From Paludibacteraceae bacterium (GTDB lineage: Bacteria > Bacteroidota > Bacteroidia > Bacteroidales > Paludibacteraceae): DNA of 64,000 bases. Made by a program: the position numbers and the translations under genes. The notes under the pieces were generated by a model, which saw only the letters and a list, made by a program, of their open reading frames with translations, did no database searches and was not told the origin of the DNA. Each line of letters begins with the position of its first letter. The first letter of the stretch is position 1. The DNA lies in assembly GCA_024405875.1 (NCBI GenBank), contig JAKSOA010000002.1, positions 80,250-144,249 on the forward strand, given 5' to 3'. Positions 1-8,606 of this stretch are shown here, piece after piece.

Positions 1-1
1 A

Positions 2-457
2 TTCCGCACCGCACTTAACGGCGTGCTTGTCCAGGAGCGTGACAACAGTGTGGAGGTAGAGTCAGACTTCACACCTGTAACATCACGTAAGGCAACTCCT
101 GCTGAGATTGAGGATATGATATTCGCAAATAAAATTGTAAAGCACTCCAAGTCAAACTCAATAGTTCTTGCCAAAAACAAGCGACTTTCAGCCAGCGGTG
201 TTGGTCAGACATCACGTGTTGACGCTCTTAAGCAGGCTGTAGAGAAGGCGCGTTCATTCAATATGGACTTAAATGGTGCTGTTATGGCTTCTGATGCGTT
301 CTTCCCGTTCGGAGATTGTGTTGAGATTGCATATAACGCAGGTATAACAGCAGTTGTGCAACCAGGCGGCTCAGTGCGTGACCAGGAGTCATTTGATTTC
401 TGTGAGAAGCACAATATGGCGATGGTTACAACCGGCATCCGCCATTTTAAACATTAA
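2..457 (+). CDS. purH: Bifunctional IMP cyclohydrolase/AICAR formyltransferase PurH, C-terminal part
   Basis: The reading frame is open from the window edge, so the start lies upstream. The last ~150 residues are the C-terminus of the AICAR transformylase domain, which formylates AICAR in the last two steps of IMP synthesis. Recognisable pieces are the KHSKSNSIVLAK segment, the GxGQTSRVDA motif, the SDAFFPF stretch, and the ending GITAVVQPGGS...GIRHFKH, where the usual PurH C-terminus is G-hydrophobic-R-x-F-x-H. The protein acts in the cytosol. mreB follows after 23 bases with no terminator or promoter visible, so read-through into the elongation operon is possible. Confidence 0.95.
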   Translation, partial: FRTALNGVLVQERDNSVEVESDFTPVTSRKATPAEIEDMIFANKIVKHSKSNSIVLAKNKRLSASGVGQTSRVDALKQAVEKARSFNMDLNGAVMASDAFFPFGDCVEIAYNAGITAVVQPGGSVRDQESFDFCEKHNMAMVTTGIRHFKH

Positions 458-480
458 TTTTTAACTATTAACTAAATACA

Positions 481-1509
481 ATGGGACTGTTTTCATTCAC
501 ACAAGAGTTGGCAATGGACTTAGGAACCGCCAACTCCATTATTATTCAAAACGGAAAGATTGTTCTTGATGAGCCGTCTATAGTAGCCCTTGACCGTCGG
601 AATGACCAGGTAGTGGCAATAGGAGAGAAGGCACGCCAGATGCAGGGTAAGGAGAATGAGAGAATCCGTACCGTACGCCCTCTGCGTGATGGCGTGATTG
701 CCGACTTCAATGCTGCTGAGCAGATGATCAGAGGTATGATTAAGATGATTAACCGCAAGCACAACTTCATTGTGAACCCGTCACTCAAGATGGTAGTCTG
801 CATACCGTCAGGCAGTACTGAGGTTGAGATACGTGCCGTACGTGACTCATCAGAGCACGCAGGTGGCAGAGACGTATATATGATTTATGAGCCTATGGCT
901 GCCGCTATGGGTATCGGTCTTGACGTTGAGGCTCCTGAGGGACATATGATAGTTGACATAGGCGGTGGCACCACAGAGATTGCTGTAATATCACTCGGCG
1001 GACTTGTGGCAAACAAATCAATCCGTATAGCAGGAGATGAACTTACGTCAGACATCATACAATATATGGGTCAGATTCACAATATCAAGGTGGGAGAGCG
1101 TACCGCTGAACTTATCAAGATAAACGTGGGCTCCGCTCTTACTGAACTTGATGATGATGAGGCTCCGGAAGATTATGTCGTACGCGGACCAAACCGTATG
1201 ACATCACTTCCAATGGAGGTTCCTGTGTCATATCAGGAGATAGCGCACTGCCTTGACAAGTCAATAAGCAAGATGGAGACCGCCATTCTTGCCGCACTTG
1301 AGCAGACACCGCCTGAACTATACGCTGATATTGTACGTAACGGTATTCACCTTGCAGGTGGCGGTGCGCTTCTGCGTGGTCTTGCAAAACGTTTCTATGA
1401 CAAGGTGAACATTCCTTTCCATATCTCAGAGGACCCGCTTCACGCAGTCGCACGTGGAACAGGATTGGCGTTGAAGAACGTGGAGAATTATACATTCTTA
1501 ATGAGATAG
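481..1509 (+). CDS. mreB: Rod shape-determining protein MreB
   Basis: Actin-like ATPase that polymerises under the inner membrane and guides the elongasome during side-wall peptidoglycan synthesis. The 342 residues match the family length. The actin-fold nucleotide motifs are present: DLGTAN near residue 14 (phosphate 1), DIGGGTTEIAV near 160 (phosphate 2) and GIHLAGGGALLRG near 287 (adenosine). An N-terminal amphipathic stretch (MGLFSFTQE) could bind membrane. It is the first gene of mreB-mreC-mreD-mrdA-rodA, all on one strand with tiny gaps or overlaps, so the products are probably made together. Confidence 0.97.
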   Translation: MGLFSFTQELAMDLGTANSIIIQNGKIVLDEPSIVALDRRNDQVVAIGEKARQMQGKENERIRTVRPLRDGVIADFNAAEQMIRGMIKMINRKHNFIVNPSLKMVVCIPSGSTEVEIRAVRDSSEHAGGRDVYMIYEPMAAAMGIGLDVEAPEGHMIVDIGGGTTEIAVISLGGLVANKSIRIAGDELTSDIIQYMGQIHNIKVGERTAELIKINVGSALTELDDDEAPEDYVVRGPNRMTSLPMEVPVSYQEIAHCLDKSISKMETAILAALEQTPPELYADIVRNGIHLAGGGALLRGLAKRFYDKVNIPFHISEDPLHAVARGTGLALKNVENYTFLMR

Positions 1510-1530
1510 TTATAGTTTTTTTAGTCGGGT

Positions 1531-2391
1531 ATGAGAAACCTACTGAATTTTTTGATAAAGATTTCACCGCTGCTGCTGTTTCTTGCTTTAGAGACAGTGG
1601 CGGTTGTGTTAATGGTGCAGCGTAGCCGTTACCACAGTTACGCCATCATAAGCACATCAAATGTTGTCTCCGGCGGTCTTCTTGAAGCATCAAACTCAGT
1701 AACCTCATACTTCTCACTCTCATCGGTAAATGAGCGTCTTGCGTTGGAGAACAGCATAGTAAGGAATGAGAATGAGCAACTCAAGAGCATAATTACGGAG
1801 TATGAGGACATTATCAGTCAGATTCTGCCAGTGGACTCATCAGTAATTAAGCGAGACACCCTTCAAGAACTTACGCATATTCCGGCAAAGGTTATAGGAA
1901 ACACAGTAAACAAACTTGACAACTACATAACACTTGACAAAGGTGCTGAAGATGGCATAAAGCCCGATATGGGTGTTATTTGTGACCAAGGCGTGGTGGG
2001 AATTATCTCCACAGTGTCAAAACACTTCTCTGTGGTGCTCCCCATAATCAATTCTCAGTCACGCATAAGTTGCCGTCTTGACAGTTCCCGTACCATAGGC
2101 TCAATAGTGTGGAACGGGCTTAATCCGAGTTATGCCTCACTTATGGAGATTCCTCGTCACGTCTTTGTCACCAAAGGAGAGAAAATATATACCAGCGGTT
2201 TCTCATATATCTTCCCCGAGGGCATACCTGTGGGAGTTGTGGAGGAGGCGGAACTTAAGGAGTCTGACAGTTTCTATAAGATAAAGGTCTCTCTCAGCAC
2301 ATCATTCTACACACTATCACACGTAGATGTCATATCATTTGCTGAGAAGGAGGAACTAGACGGACTCAAATCAGTAATGTCAGTGGAGTGA
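1531..2391 (+). CDS. mreC: Rod shape-determining protein MreC
   Basis: Bitopic inner-membrane scaffold linking MreB filaments to PBP2/RodA. Residues about 8-28 form the single membrane span. A coiled coil follows (NERLALENSIVRNENEQLKS, about 70-90), then the beta-rich periplasmic MreC domain with the GVVGIIS stretch. The 286-residue length is typical. Its last codons overlap the mreD start by four bases (GTGATGG context), so translation is probably coupled. Confidence 0.93.
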   Translation: MRNLLNFLIKISPLLLFLALETVAVVLMVQRSRYHSYAIISTSNVVSGGLLEASNSVTSYFSLSSVNERLALENSIVRNENEQLKSIITEYEDIISQILPVDSSVIKRDTLQELTHIPAKVIGNTVNKLDNYITLDKGAEDGIKPDMGVICDQGVVGIISTVSKHFSVVLPIINSQSRISCRLDSSRTIGSIVWNGLNPSYASLMEIPRHVFVTKGEKIYTSGFSYIFPEGIPVGVVEEAELKESDSFYKIKVSLSTSFYTLSHVDVISFAEKEELDGLKSVMSVE

Positions 2392-2888
2392 TGGATAGAA
2401 CAGGACGTTACATAGTACTCTTCATAGTGTTGGTGTTGCTTCAAGTACTTATATTCAGCAATATCAACTATTTGGGTTTTGTATGCCCGTATATCTACAT
2501 ACTCTTCATACTTGCCCTGCCTTTCGGTTTCAACAGGTATGGCTCAATGGGACTCGCATTCCTTTTGGGCTTCATAATAGATATGTTTAGCAACACACCG
2601 GGGGTTCACATTGCCGCAACGGTAGCAGTGGCGTTTGTACGTGACTATTGGATGGATTGGATACTTCCACACACTGATGTTGAGCGAGTGGAGCCCTCTC
2701 TTAAAAAACTTGGAATTTCAAACTATCTGCGTTATGCGGTAGGGCTTGTACTCATCCATCATCTGATACTCTTCTTTGCTGAGGCTTGGAGTTTCTCAGA
2801 CGCTTGGTTTACTATACTTAAAGCATTAGTGAATACAGTAATCACAATGCTTCTTATAATCTGCTATTATCTCATCTCCAAACGTTAA
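2388..2888 (+). CDS. mreD: Rod shape-determining protein MreD
   Basis: Small polytopic membrane protein of 166 residues with about five hydrophobic segments. MreD homologues are poorly conserved, so the assignment rests on size, topology (first span VLFIVLVLLQVLIFSNINYL-like) and position between mreC and PBP2. It is thought to help balance MreC/PBP2 activation of RodA. It overlaps mreC by four bases. The 40 bases after it carry TTAACTA/TTCACTA-type 7-base repeats. Confidence 0.88.
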   Translation: MMDRTGRYIVLFIVLVLLQVLIFSNINYLGFVCPYIYILFILALPFGFNRYGSMGLAFLLGFIIDMFSNTPGVHIAATVAVAFVRDYWMDWILPHTDVERVEPSLKKLGISNYLRYAVGLVLIHHLILFFAEAWSFSDAWFTILKALVNTVITMLLIICYYLISKR

Positions 2889-2928
2889 CTATTAACTATT
2901 CTTTATTCACTATTCACTCTCTTAACCC

Positions 2929-4788
2929 TTGTCATACTATCATAAACCAGACTACCGTAACCGCCAGACCATAATAATGGCTATCGTGGTGTTTGTAGCC
3001 GCAATTTATATAGTGCGGCTCTTTATGATGCAGGTTGTGGACTCATCAAATAAGGAGTTTGCTGACAGTAACGCATTCCTGAAACAGACCATATATCCCT
3101 CACGCGGGCTTATCTATGACCGTAACGGCAAACTTGTGGTATCAAACCAGCCCGTCTATGACATAATGATGGTTATGCGTGAGATGGTGGATTTTGACAC
3201 ACTTCAGTTTTGTCAGGTGCTTGACATTACAAAAGAGGAGTTTGATGAGCGAATGCTCTCAATAAAAGACAGACGTAAGAACCCAGGCTACTCCCGTTAC
3301 ACACCGCAGGTATTTATGTCGCACCTCAGCACAGAGGATTACGGCAGGCTTCAGGAGACTCTTTTCCGTTTTCCAGGAGTATTCATCCAGCAAAAAGTTA
3401 TGCGAGAGTATCAGGTGGAGCACGGTGCTCTTGCCCTCGGTTCCATCGGGGAGGTGAGCCAGAAACAGATGGACGCGGACCCTTACTACCGTCGTGGAGA
3501 CTATCGTGGACAGAGTGGTATTGAGACTATGTATGAGGAGTTGCTCAGAGGAGAGAAGGGCTATGAGATACTTTTGCGTGACGTACACGGAAAGATAAAG
3601 GGACACTACCTTGACGGCGCGCTTGACCGTCTGCCGGTCTCTGGTAAGGATTTGACAATAGGGTTGGACATAGAGATACAGCAGTACGCTGAGGAGCTTA
3701 TGCAAGGCAAGATGGGTAGCATAGTGGCTATTGAGCCATCTACAGGTGAGATTCTCACACTTGTATCGGCACCAACATACAGTCCCTCTCTACTTGTGGG
3801 CAGAGACCGCTCAAAGAATTACGCAAAACTGTTGAAAGACCCTCACAAACCGCTTTTTGACCGCCCTATGATGGCTATGTACCCTCCTGGCTCAACCTTT
3901 AAAACCGTGCAGGCGCTTGTAATGCAGCAAGAGGGGATTATAAATGAGAATACCGCATATCCGTGTAATAAGGGGTATTACTATGGAGGCAGTCATAAGT
4001 TGGGTTGCCACGCACACTCATCGCCCCTTGATTTGCCACAGTCAATAGCAAACTCCTGTAACGCCTACTATTGCTGGGCGCTCAAGGCGTTACTTGACAA
4101 CAACACAAAAAAGTATGGTTCCACCGGTAACGCATACGATGCTTGGTTTAATGATGTGTGCTCATTCGGGTTCAACAGCAAGTTGGGAGTTGACTATCCG
4201 AATGAGAAGGCGGGAAGCATACCTTCCCGTAAGTTTTATGACCGCTACTACGGAGCCAATCACTGGCGTTCCTCAACTATAATATCAATATCAATAGGAC
4301 AGGGAGAGATACTCTGCACTCCTATACAGATAGCAAATCTTGCCGCCATCATTGCAAACAAGGGATACTACTATGTGCCTCACATACTCAAATCAGTTGA
4401 GGGCGATGTCATTGATGAGAAATATACAACAAAACACCATACCGCCATTGACGCGCGATATTTTGATGTGGTGCACGAGGGAATGCTTGGTGCGGTTACA
4501 GGCGGTACCGCTCGTATAGGACTTATTGACAGCATTCAGTTCTGCGGAAAGACGGGCACGGCACAGAACCCTCACGGTAAGGACCACTCCATATTTATGG
4601 CTTTCGCCCCCAAGGACAATCCTAAGATTGCCATAGCCGTCTATGTTGAGAACGCCGGTTTCGGAGCCACGTGGGCGGTGCCTATAGCGTCACTTATAAT
4701 AGAGAAATACCTCAAGAGGGAGATACCTGAGAAACGTAAGTGGCTTGAGGAGCGCATATTAAACGGTAACCTTATAGGAGAAGAGTGA
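2929..4788 (+). CDS. mrdA: Penicillin-binding protein 2 (elongasome transpeptidase)
   Basis: Class B PBP that cross-links peptidoglycan in the elongasome with RodA. The chosen start is TTG at 2929: it gives a short basic N-terminus (SYYHKPDYRNRQ) before the membrane anchor at about residues 14-33. The next ATG, at 2978, would begin inside the anchor. The order is anchor, dimerisation domain, then transpeptidase. The catalytic signatures are intact: S322-TFK, the SxN-type motif in ANSCNAYY, and K541-TG in FCGKTGTAQ. At 619 residues it has normal length. rodA starts two bases after its stop codon. Confidence 0.95.
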   Translation: MSYYHKPDYRNRQTIIMAIVVFVAAIYIVRLFMMQVVDSSNKEFADSNAFLKQTIYPSRGLIYDRNGKLVVSNQPVYDIMMVMREMVDFDTLQFCQVLDITKEEFDERMLSIKDRRKNPGYSRYTPQVFMSHLSTEDYGRLQETLFRFPGVFIQQKVMREYQVEHGALALGSIGEVSQKQMDADPYYRRGDYRGQSGIETMYEELLRGEKGYEILLRDVHGKIKGHYLDGALDRLPVSGKDLTIGLDIEIQQYAEELMQGKMGSIVAIEPSTGEILTLVSAPTYSPSLLVGRDRSKNYAKLLKDPHKPLFDRPMMAMYPPGSTFKTVQALVMQQEGIINENTAYPCNKGYYYGGSHKLGCHAHSSPLDLPQSIANSCNAYYCWALKALLDNNTKKYGSTGNAYDAWFNDVCSFGFNSKLGVDYPNEKAGSIPSRKFYDRYYGANHWRSSTIISISIGQGEILCTPIQIANLAAIIANKGYYYVPHILKSVEGDVIDEKYTTKHHTAIDARYFDVVHEGMLGAVTGGTARIGLIDSIQFCGKTGTAQNPHGKDHSIFMAFAPKDNPKIAIAVYVENAGFGATWAVPIASLIIEKYLKREIPEKRKWLEERILNGNLIGEE

Positions 4789-4789
4789 T

Positions 4790-6217
4790 ATGAGAAGAGA
4801 GCAGAGCATATTAAGGGAACTTGACTGGACTACGGTAATTGTCTGGCTCATAATGATATTTATAGGCTGGCTCACAGTCTATGCCGCTTGTTATGACTAT
4901 GAGCATCCTGACCTCTTTGATTTCAGCCGCCGTCAAGGTCAGCAATTCATCTGGATGGGCGTCTCATCACTTTTGGCAATCTTCATACTTGCCATTGACA
5001 CAAGGTTTTTCGGAAATATAGCCTATCTCTTCTACGCACTTATGATGGGGCTTTTGGTGGTCACCATATTTGTCGCCCCCGATGTTAAAGGCTCCCACTC
5101 CTGGATACAGATGGGAGGTTTCCGTTTCCAGCCTGCCGAACTTGCCAAGTACGCCACCGCACTCTGTCTTGCAAAGTTTATGTCCACCTACGGCTACAAT
5201 ATGAAACGCCCCCGTGACTTCATAATAACAGCCCTGATAATAGGGCTCCCGATGCTTATAATTGTGGCGCAGCAGGAGACCGGCTCGGCTCTTGTGTTTG
5301 TTGTTTTCATACTTGTGCTGTTCCGTGAGGGGCTCAACGGAGACATTCTTATATATGGCGCTCTGGCAATACTATTTTTTGTCCTGCAACTTATGTTCGG
5401 CTACAGCGTAGTCTTTACCGCAGCCGTCATAATAGGTCTGCCGCTTATAATTCACTATACCCGTGACGCCTCACTCTTTAAGATATACGCCCTGATGAAT
5501 ATTGCCATTTGGGCTATATGCCTTATAGTAAGATTAATAAAGGCGGAACTGCTCTCATATACGGTAATATCAATAATATCACTTGGAGCAAGCGCTCTGC
5601 TTTTAATAGTATTCTCATTCATACGCCGCAATAAGGCGTACCTTGCTGTGGTGCTCTTTTTTATTGGTACGGCAGGCCTATGCTGCGGTGCTGACTATGC
5701 CTTTAATAATGTTCTGCAGCCACACCAGCAGATTCGTATAAAAGTGGTTTTAGGACTTGAGGATGACCCGCAGGGTGCGGGCTACAATGTGCGTCAGGCA
5801 AGAATTGCCATTGGTTCCGGAGGCTTCTTTGGCAAGGGATTCCTTAACGGAACACAGACAAAACTGAACTATGTGCCTGAGCAGGACACAGACTTTATCT
5901 TCTGCACCATAGGAGAGGAGCAGGGATTCTTCGGTTGCACCATCGTGGTACTGCTCTATGTCTTTTTCATCTGCCGGATAATATTGCTTGCGGAACGGCA
6001 ACGCACCCCGTTCAGCCGAATCTACGGTTATTCAGTGGCTTGCATATTCTTCTTCCATTTCTGCATAAACATAGGAATGGTAATAGGTCTGTTGCCTGTA
6101 ATAGGCATTCCGTTGCCATTTTTCAGTTATGGCGGTTCATCTATGCTCGCCTTCACCATACTCCTATTCACCTTCTTGAAACTTGATACCCACCGCACAG
6201 ACTATATGGCGGCATAA
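4790..6217 (+). CDS. rodA: Peptidoglycan glycosyltransferase RodA
   Basis: SEDS-family polymerase that extends glycan strands from lipid II in the elongasome, paired with PBP2. The SEDS hallmarks are GSHSWIQMGGFRFQPAELAK near residue 105, QQETGSALVF near 165, the YNVRQARIAIGSGGFFGKGFLNGTQTKLNYVPEQDTDFIF block near 330-370, and the C-terminal GIPLPFFSYGGSS. At 475 residues it is about 100 longer than E. coli RodA. The extra length is extra membrane segments in the middle (around residues 215-290), a form common in Bacteroidetes. It is the last gene of the mre operon. Confidence 0.95.
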   Translation: MRREQSILRELDWTTVIVWLIMIFIGWLTVYAACYDYEHPDLFDFSRRQGQQFIWMGVSSLLAIFILAIDTRFFGNIAYLFYALMMGLLVVTIFVAPDVKGSHSWIQMGGFRFQPAELAKYATALCLAKFMSTYGYNMKRPRDFIITALIIGLPMLIIVAQQETGSALVFVVFILVLFREGLNGDILIYGALAILFFVLQLMFGYSVVFTAAVIIGLPLIIHYTRDASLFKIYALMNIAIWAICLIVRLIKAELLSYTVISIISLGASALLLIVFSFIRRNKAYLAVVLFFIGTAGLCCGADYAFNNVLQPHQQIRIKVVLGLEDDPQGAGYNVRQARIAIGSGGFFGKGFLNGTQTKLNYVPEQDTDFIFCTIGEEQGFFGCTIVVLLYVFFICRIILLAERQRTPFSRIYGYSVACIFFFHFCINIGMVIGLLPVIGIPLPFFSYGGSSMLAFTILLFTFLKLDTHRTDYMAA

Positions 6218-6219
6218 TT

Positions 6220-7182
6220 ATGAACATACTATCAGAAATAAAACAGCCAATCCAGGATTCATTCCTGCTATTTCAGAACACGTATGATGAGGTTCTGAGC
6301 AGTGCCAACCCAACACTCGCACTATTATTGGAGCATATAAAAAAGTCAAAGGGGAAGCAGATGCGACCAATGCTTGTAATGCTCTCTGCCGGTATTTGCG
6401 GGGGAATAACAGAGAACACAATACACGCCGCCGTTGCTCTTGAACTGCTTCACACAGCAAGCCTTATACACGATGATGTGGTAGATGACAGCGATGAACG
6501 TCGTGGAATGTCATCGGTCAAGTCTCTCTTTAACAATAAGGTGTCAGTACTTGGTGGAGACTATGTGCTTTCAGTAGGATTAAGTGAGGCTACCGCTACA
6601 GCCGATGCCAACATTATCTCAACTCTCGCCAGCCTTGGCAAGCAACTTGCCGACGGTGAGATTTTTCAGATGGACAACACCAAACTCAAACTCTTTGATG
6701 AGAATGCCTATTTTAATGTAATACGTAACAAGACAGCGTCACTCTTCGCCTCTTGTGCCAAAATTGGAGCCATATCATCAAAAAACGCCGATATGGAACT
6801 TGAACTCAAAATAAGTGCCATCGGGGAGATTATAGGACTCTGTTTCCAGATAAAAGATGACATATTTGATTTCAACCCCGATGCCGAAACAGGAAAGCCT
6901 TCAGGGAAGGACCTTTTAGAGGGTAAGATAACCCTACCGCTTATATATGTCTATAATAATGCTGACACGCATACAAAAACAGCCATTCTCTCAGCCCTTG
7001 ATGAAGTAGATGTCGCATATATTCAAAAGGTGGTGCGGGAGCAAGGTGGCATAGAATATGCTAATCAGCGTCTTATGAATTTACAGCAAAGGGCGCTTGA
7101 GATGCTTGATGTGTTCCACGACTCACCATACAAGTCATCATTGAAAAGGTATATAGAATATGTATCGGAACGTAAAAATTAA
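6220..7182 (+). CDS. Long-chain polyprenyl diphosphate synthase
   Basis: Trans-prenyltransferase that condenses isopentenyl diphosphate onto allylic primers, here most likely to make the menaquinone side chain. Both aspartate-rich Mg2+-binding motifs are present: HDDVVDDSDERRG near residue 86 (first) and KDDIFDF near 208 (second). A GKQMRP substrate-binding motif lies near residue 46. At 320 residues it fits the octaprenyl-diphosphate-synthase-like (IspB) class. It begins two bases after rodA and may be co-transcribed. A second, different prenyl synthase lies at 34.8-35.8 kb. Confidence 0.88.
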   Translation: MNILSEIKQPIQDSFLLFQNTYDEVLSSANPTLALLLEHIKKSKGKQMRPMLVMLSAGICGGITENTIHAAVALELLHTASLIHDDVVDDSDERRGMSSVKSLFNNKVSVLGGDYVLSVGLSEATATADANIISTLASLGKQLADGEIFQMDNTKLKLFDENAYFNVIRNKTASLFASCAKIGAISSKNADMELELKISAIGEIIGLCFQIKDDIFDFNPDAETGKPSGKDLLEGKITLPLIYVYNNADTHTKTAILSALDEVDVAYIQKVVREQGGIEYANQRLMNLQQRALEMLDVFHDSPYKSSLKRYIEYVSERKN

Positions 7183-7202
7183 AATTCTAAGTAAATACAG
7201 TT

Positions 7203-8012
7203 ATGGAAAGAACAGTAATAGGTTTTGAAATCAAAGAGAGAATAGCATTCATAGAGATGCAGGATTCCAAGCATTTGAACTGCTTAAGTGAGGTTTTGTG
7301 TAAGGAGATGCAGGACGCCCTTAATGAGGCATACGCCTCAGAGTGTGTGGGTGTGGTAATCAAATCACAAATCAATCACGGAGTATGGAGTGCCGGACAT
7401 AACATTAAGGAACTACCTACTGACGGGCACGACCCGCTTGGCTACACCGTAGAGATGGAACGTCTGCTCCGCAAGGTGCAGGATTTGCCAATTCCGGTAA
7501 TAGCATACGTGGAGGGTACCGTGTGGGGCGGAGCCTGTGACCTTTGTCTCTCATGTGATATGATAGTTGCGGCAGACACCTCAACATTCGCCATCACACC
7601 AGCCAAGATAGGAATTCCATACAATGCGTCTGGTATTATGCACTTTATAAACCAACTTGGCATAAACAAGGCACGTGAAATGTTCTTCACCGCCAACCCT
7701 ATAGAGGCGTCAGACGCCCTCAACGTAGGTCTGCTTAACGCCATAGCGCCACTTGATAAGTTGCCTGAACTGCTTGAGAACCGTTTTCTTAACCCGCTAC
7801 GCCGTAATTCCGTGCTATCAATAAGCGCCATCAAGCGTCAGTTCCGCATACTCTCACGTGCCGCCACAGTTATCTCATCAGAGAGTTTTGAGCAGATAAA
7901 CTCATATAGAGATAAGGTTTATCGTGGTGATGACTACCGTGAAGGTCTAGCCTCATTCCTTGAAAAACGTCCCGCAGTGTATAAAGGCAAGGCTTCTGAC
8001 CTTGATTCGTGA
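7203..8012 (+). CDS. Methylmalonyl-CoA decarboxylase (crotonase family, ScpB-like)
   Basis: Crotonase-fold enzyme. The order of motifs fits E. coli ScpB better than a generic enoyl-CoA hydratase: the SAGHNIKELPTDGHDPL block near residue 63, the EGTVWGGACDLCLSCDMIVA oxyanion-hole region near 100, the TPAKIGIPYNASGI stretch near 137, and the ending with YREGLASFLEKR. ScpB decarboxylates methylmalonyl-CoA to propionyl-CoA. Together with methylmalonyl-CoA mutase this fits the propionate-producing metabolism of Bacteroidales; the other pathway genes are not in the window. The length (269 aa) is normal. A strong terminator follows. Confidence 0.85.
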   Translation: MERTVIGFEIKERIAFIEMQDSKHLNCLSEVLCKEMQDALNEAYASECVGVVIKSQINHGVWSAGHNIKELPTDGHDPLGYTVEMERLLRKVQDLPIPVIAYVEGTVWGGACDLCLSCDMIVAADTSTFAITPAKIGIPYNASGIMHFINQLGINKAREMFFTANPIEASDALNVGLLNAIAPLDKLPELLENRFLNPLRRNSVLSISAIKRQFRILSRAATVISSESFEQINSYRDKVYRGDDYREGLASFLEKRPAVYKGKASDLDS

Positions 8013-8041
8013 TTCTTTTTGGTCTATATGCATTAAAATGT

Positions 8042-8071
8042 AGGGATAAATTTTGTTTATCCCTATTTTTT
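8042..8071 (+). terminator. Intrinsic terminator after the methylmalonyl-CoA decarboxylase gene
   Basis: A perfect 9-bp inverted repeat, AGGGATAAA (8042-8050) and TTTATCCCT (8056-8064), with a 5-base loop and the run ATTTTTT just downstream. It overlaps the argR promoter, whose -33 box lies in the hairpin loop. Confidence 0.85.
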
Positions 8072-8082
8072 GTATAATTTTG
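8052..8082 (+). promoter_or_regulatory. Bacteroidetes-type promoter for the arg cluster
   Basis: TTTG at 8052-8055, a 19-base spacer and TAATTTTG at 8075-8082 match the Bacteroidetes TTTG-N19-TAnnTTTG consensus. The argR start codon lies 27 bases further on. Two TTTGCA/ATGCAAG-like half sites lie between this and the start, but no clear ArgR box is seen. Confidence 0.7.
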
Positions 8083-8109
8083 CACTCCATTTGCAAAAAA
8101 TATGCAAGT

Positions 8110-8565
8110 ATGAAAAACAAGACAGACAGGATAAAGTTCATACGGCAGATTTGCATTGAGCAGACTATCTCAAATCAGGATGAGTTGCTAGCAATACTGC
8201 GGAAGAACGGCTATAGCCTTACGCAGGCTACGCTATCACGTGACCTCAAGCGTCTGAAAATATCAAAGACGCTCTCACCCACAGGAGAGTACCGCTATGT
8301 GGTGCCGGTAAGCACGTTCGCCGCCGTAATGCCATCGGAGCCAAAACTAATAGGAGTAAACTCACTTGAATTCTCAGGACCGCTTGCCGTAATAAAGACA
8401 AAGGCAGGCTATGCGGGAGCCATCGCCTCAGAGATTGACGCAGACAAAACGGGAGCCATTCTTGGAACAATTGCAGGTGATGACACCATACTGATAATAC
8501 CACGAGAGGGGTTCACCCGTGATGAACTTACAATAATACTTACAAAATTAATTGAAAAAAATTGA
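8110..8565 (+). CDS. argR: Arginine repressor ArgR
   Basis: Hexameric arginine-sensing regulator. The ATG at 8110 was chosen because it begins the conserved winged-helix region directly; the frame is open further upstream, but through the promoter. The recognition helix region SLTQATLSRDLKRLKISK is near residue 38, and the C-terminal arginine-binding/oligomerisation motif GTIAGDDTILII is near 126. At 151 residues it matches the family. It is the first gene of a run of arginine genes (GNAT, argG, argC, argD), so it probably represses its own operon. Its stop lies inside a short tandem-repeat tract. Confidence 0.93.
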   Translation: MKNKTDRIKFIRQICIEQTISNQDELLAILRKNGYSLTQATLSRDLKRLKISKTLSPTGEYRYVVPVSTFAAVMPSEPKLIGVNSLEFSGPLAVIKTKAGYAGAIASEIDADKTGAILGTIAGDDTILIIPREGFTRDELTIILTKLIEKN

Positions 8566-8600
8566 ATCAAATCACCGATTCACCGAATCACCGAATCACC
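8564..8600. repeat. Short tandem repeat, unit GAATCACC
   Basis: About four copies of an 8-base unit (ATCACCGA/TTCACCGA) fill the gap between argR and the GNAT gene. Related tracts occur at 32446-32471, 38050-38097 and 46381-46416. If the downstream frame is opened from 8562, the tract translates as ITDSPNHRIT, the same peptide type seen inside the LD-carboxypeptidase. Confidence 0.8.
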
Positions 8601-8606
8601 AAAAAA

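Noticed and set aside
1139-1567. Minus-strand open frame opposite mreB/mreC
   Set aside because: It is a shadow of two well-supported genes.
8083-8109. ARG-box operator upstream of argR
   Set aside because: The TTTGCA/ATGCAAG half sites do not match the known palindrome well enough to call.
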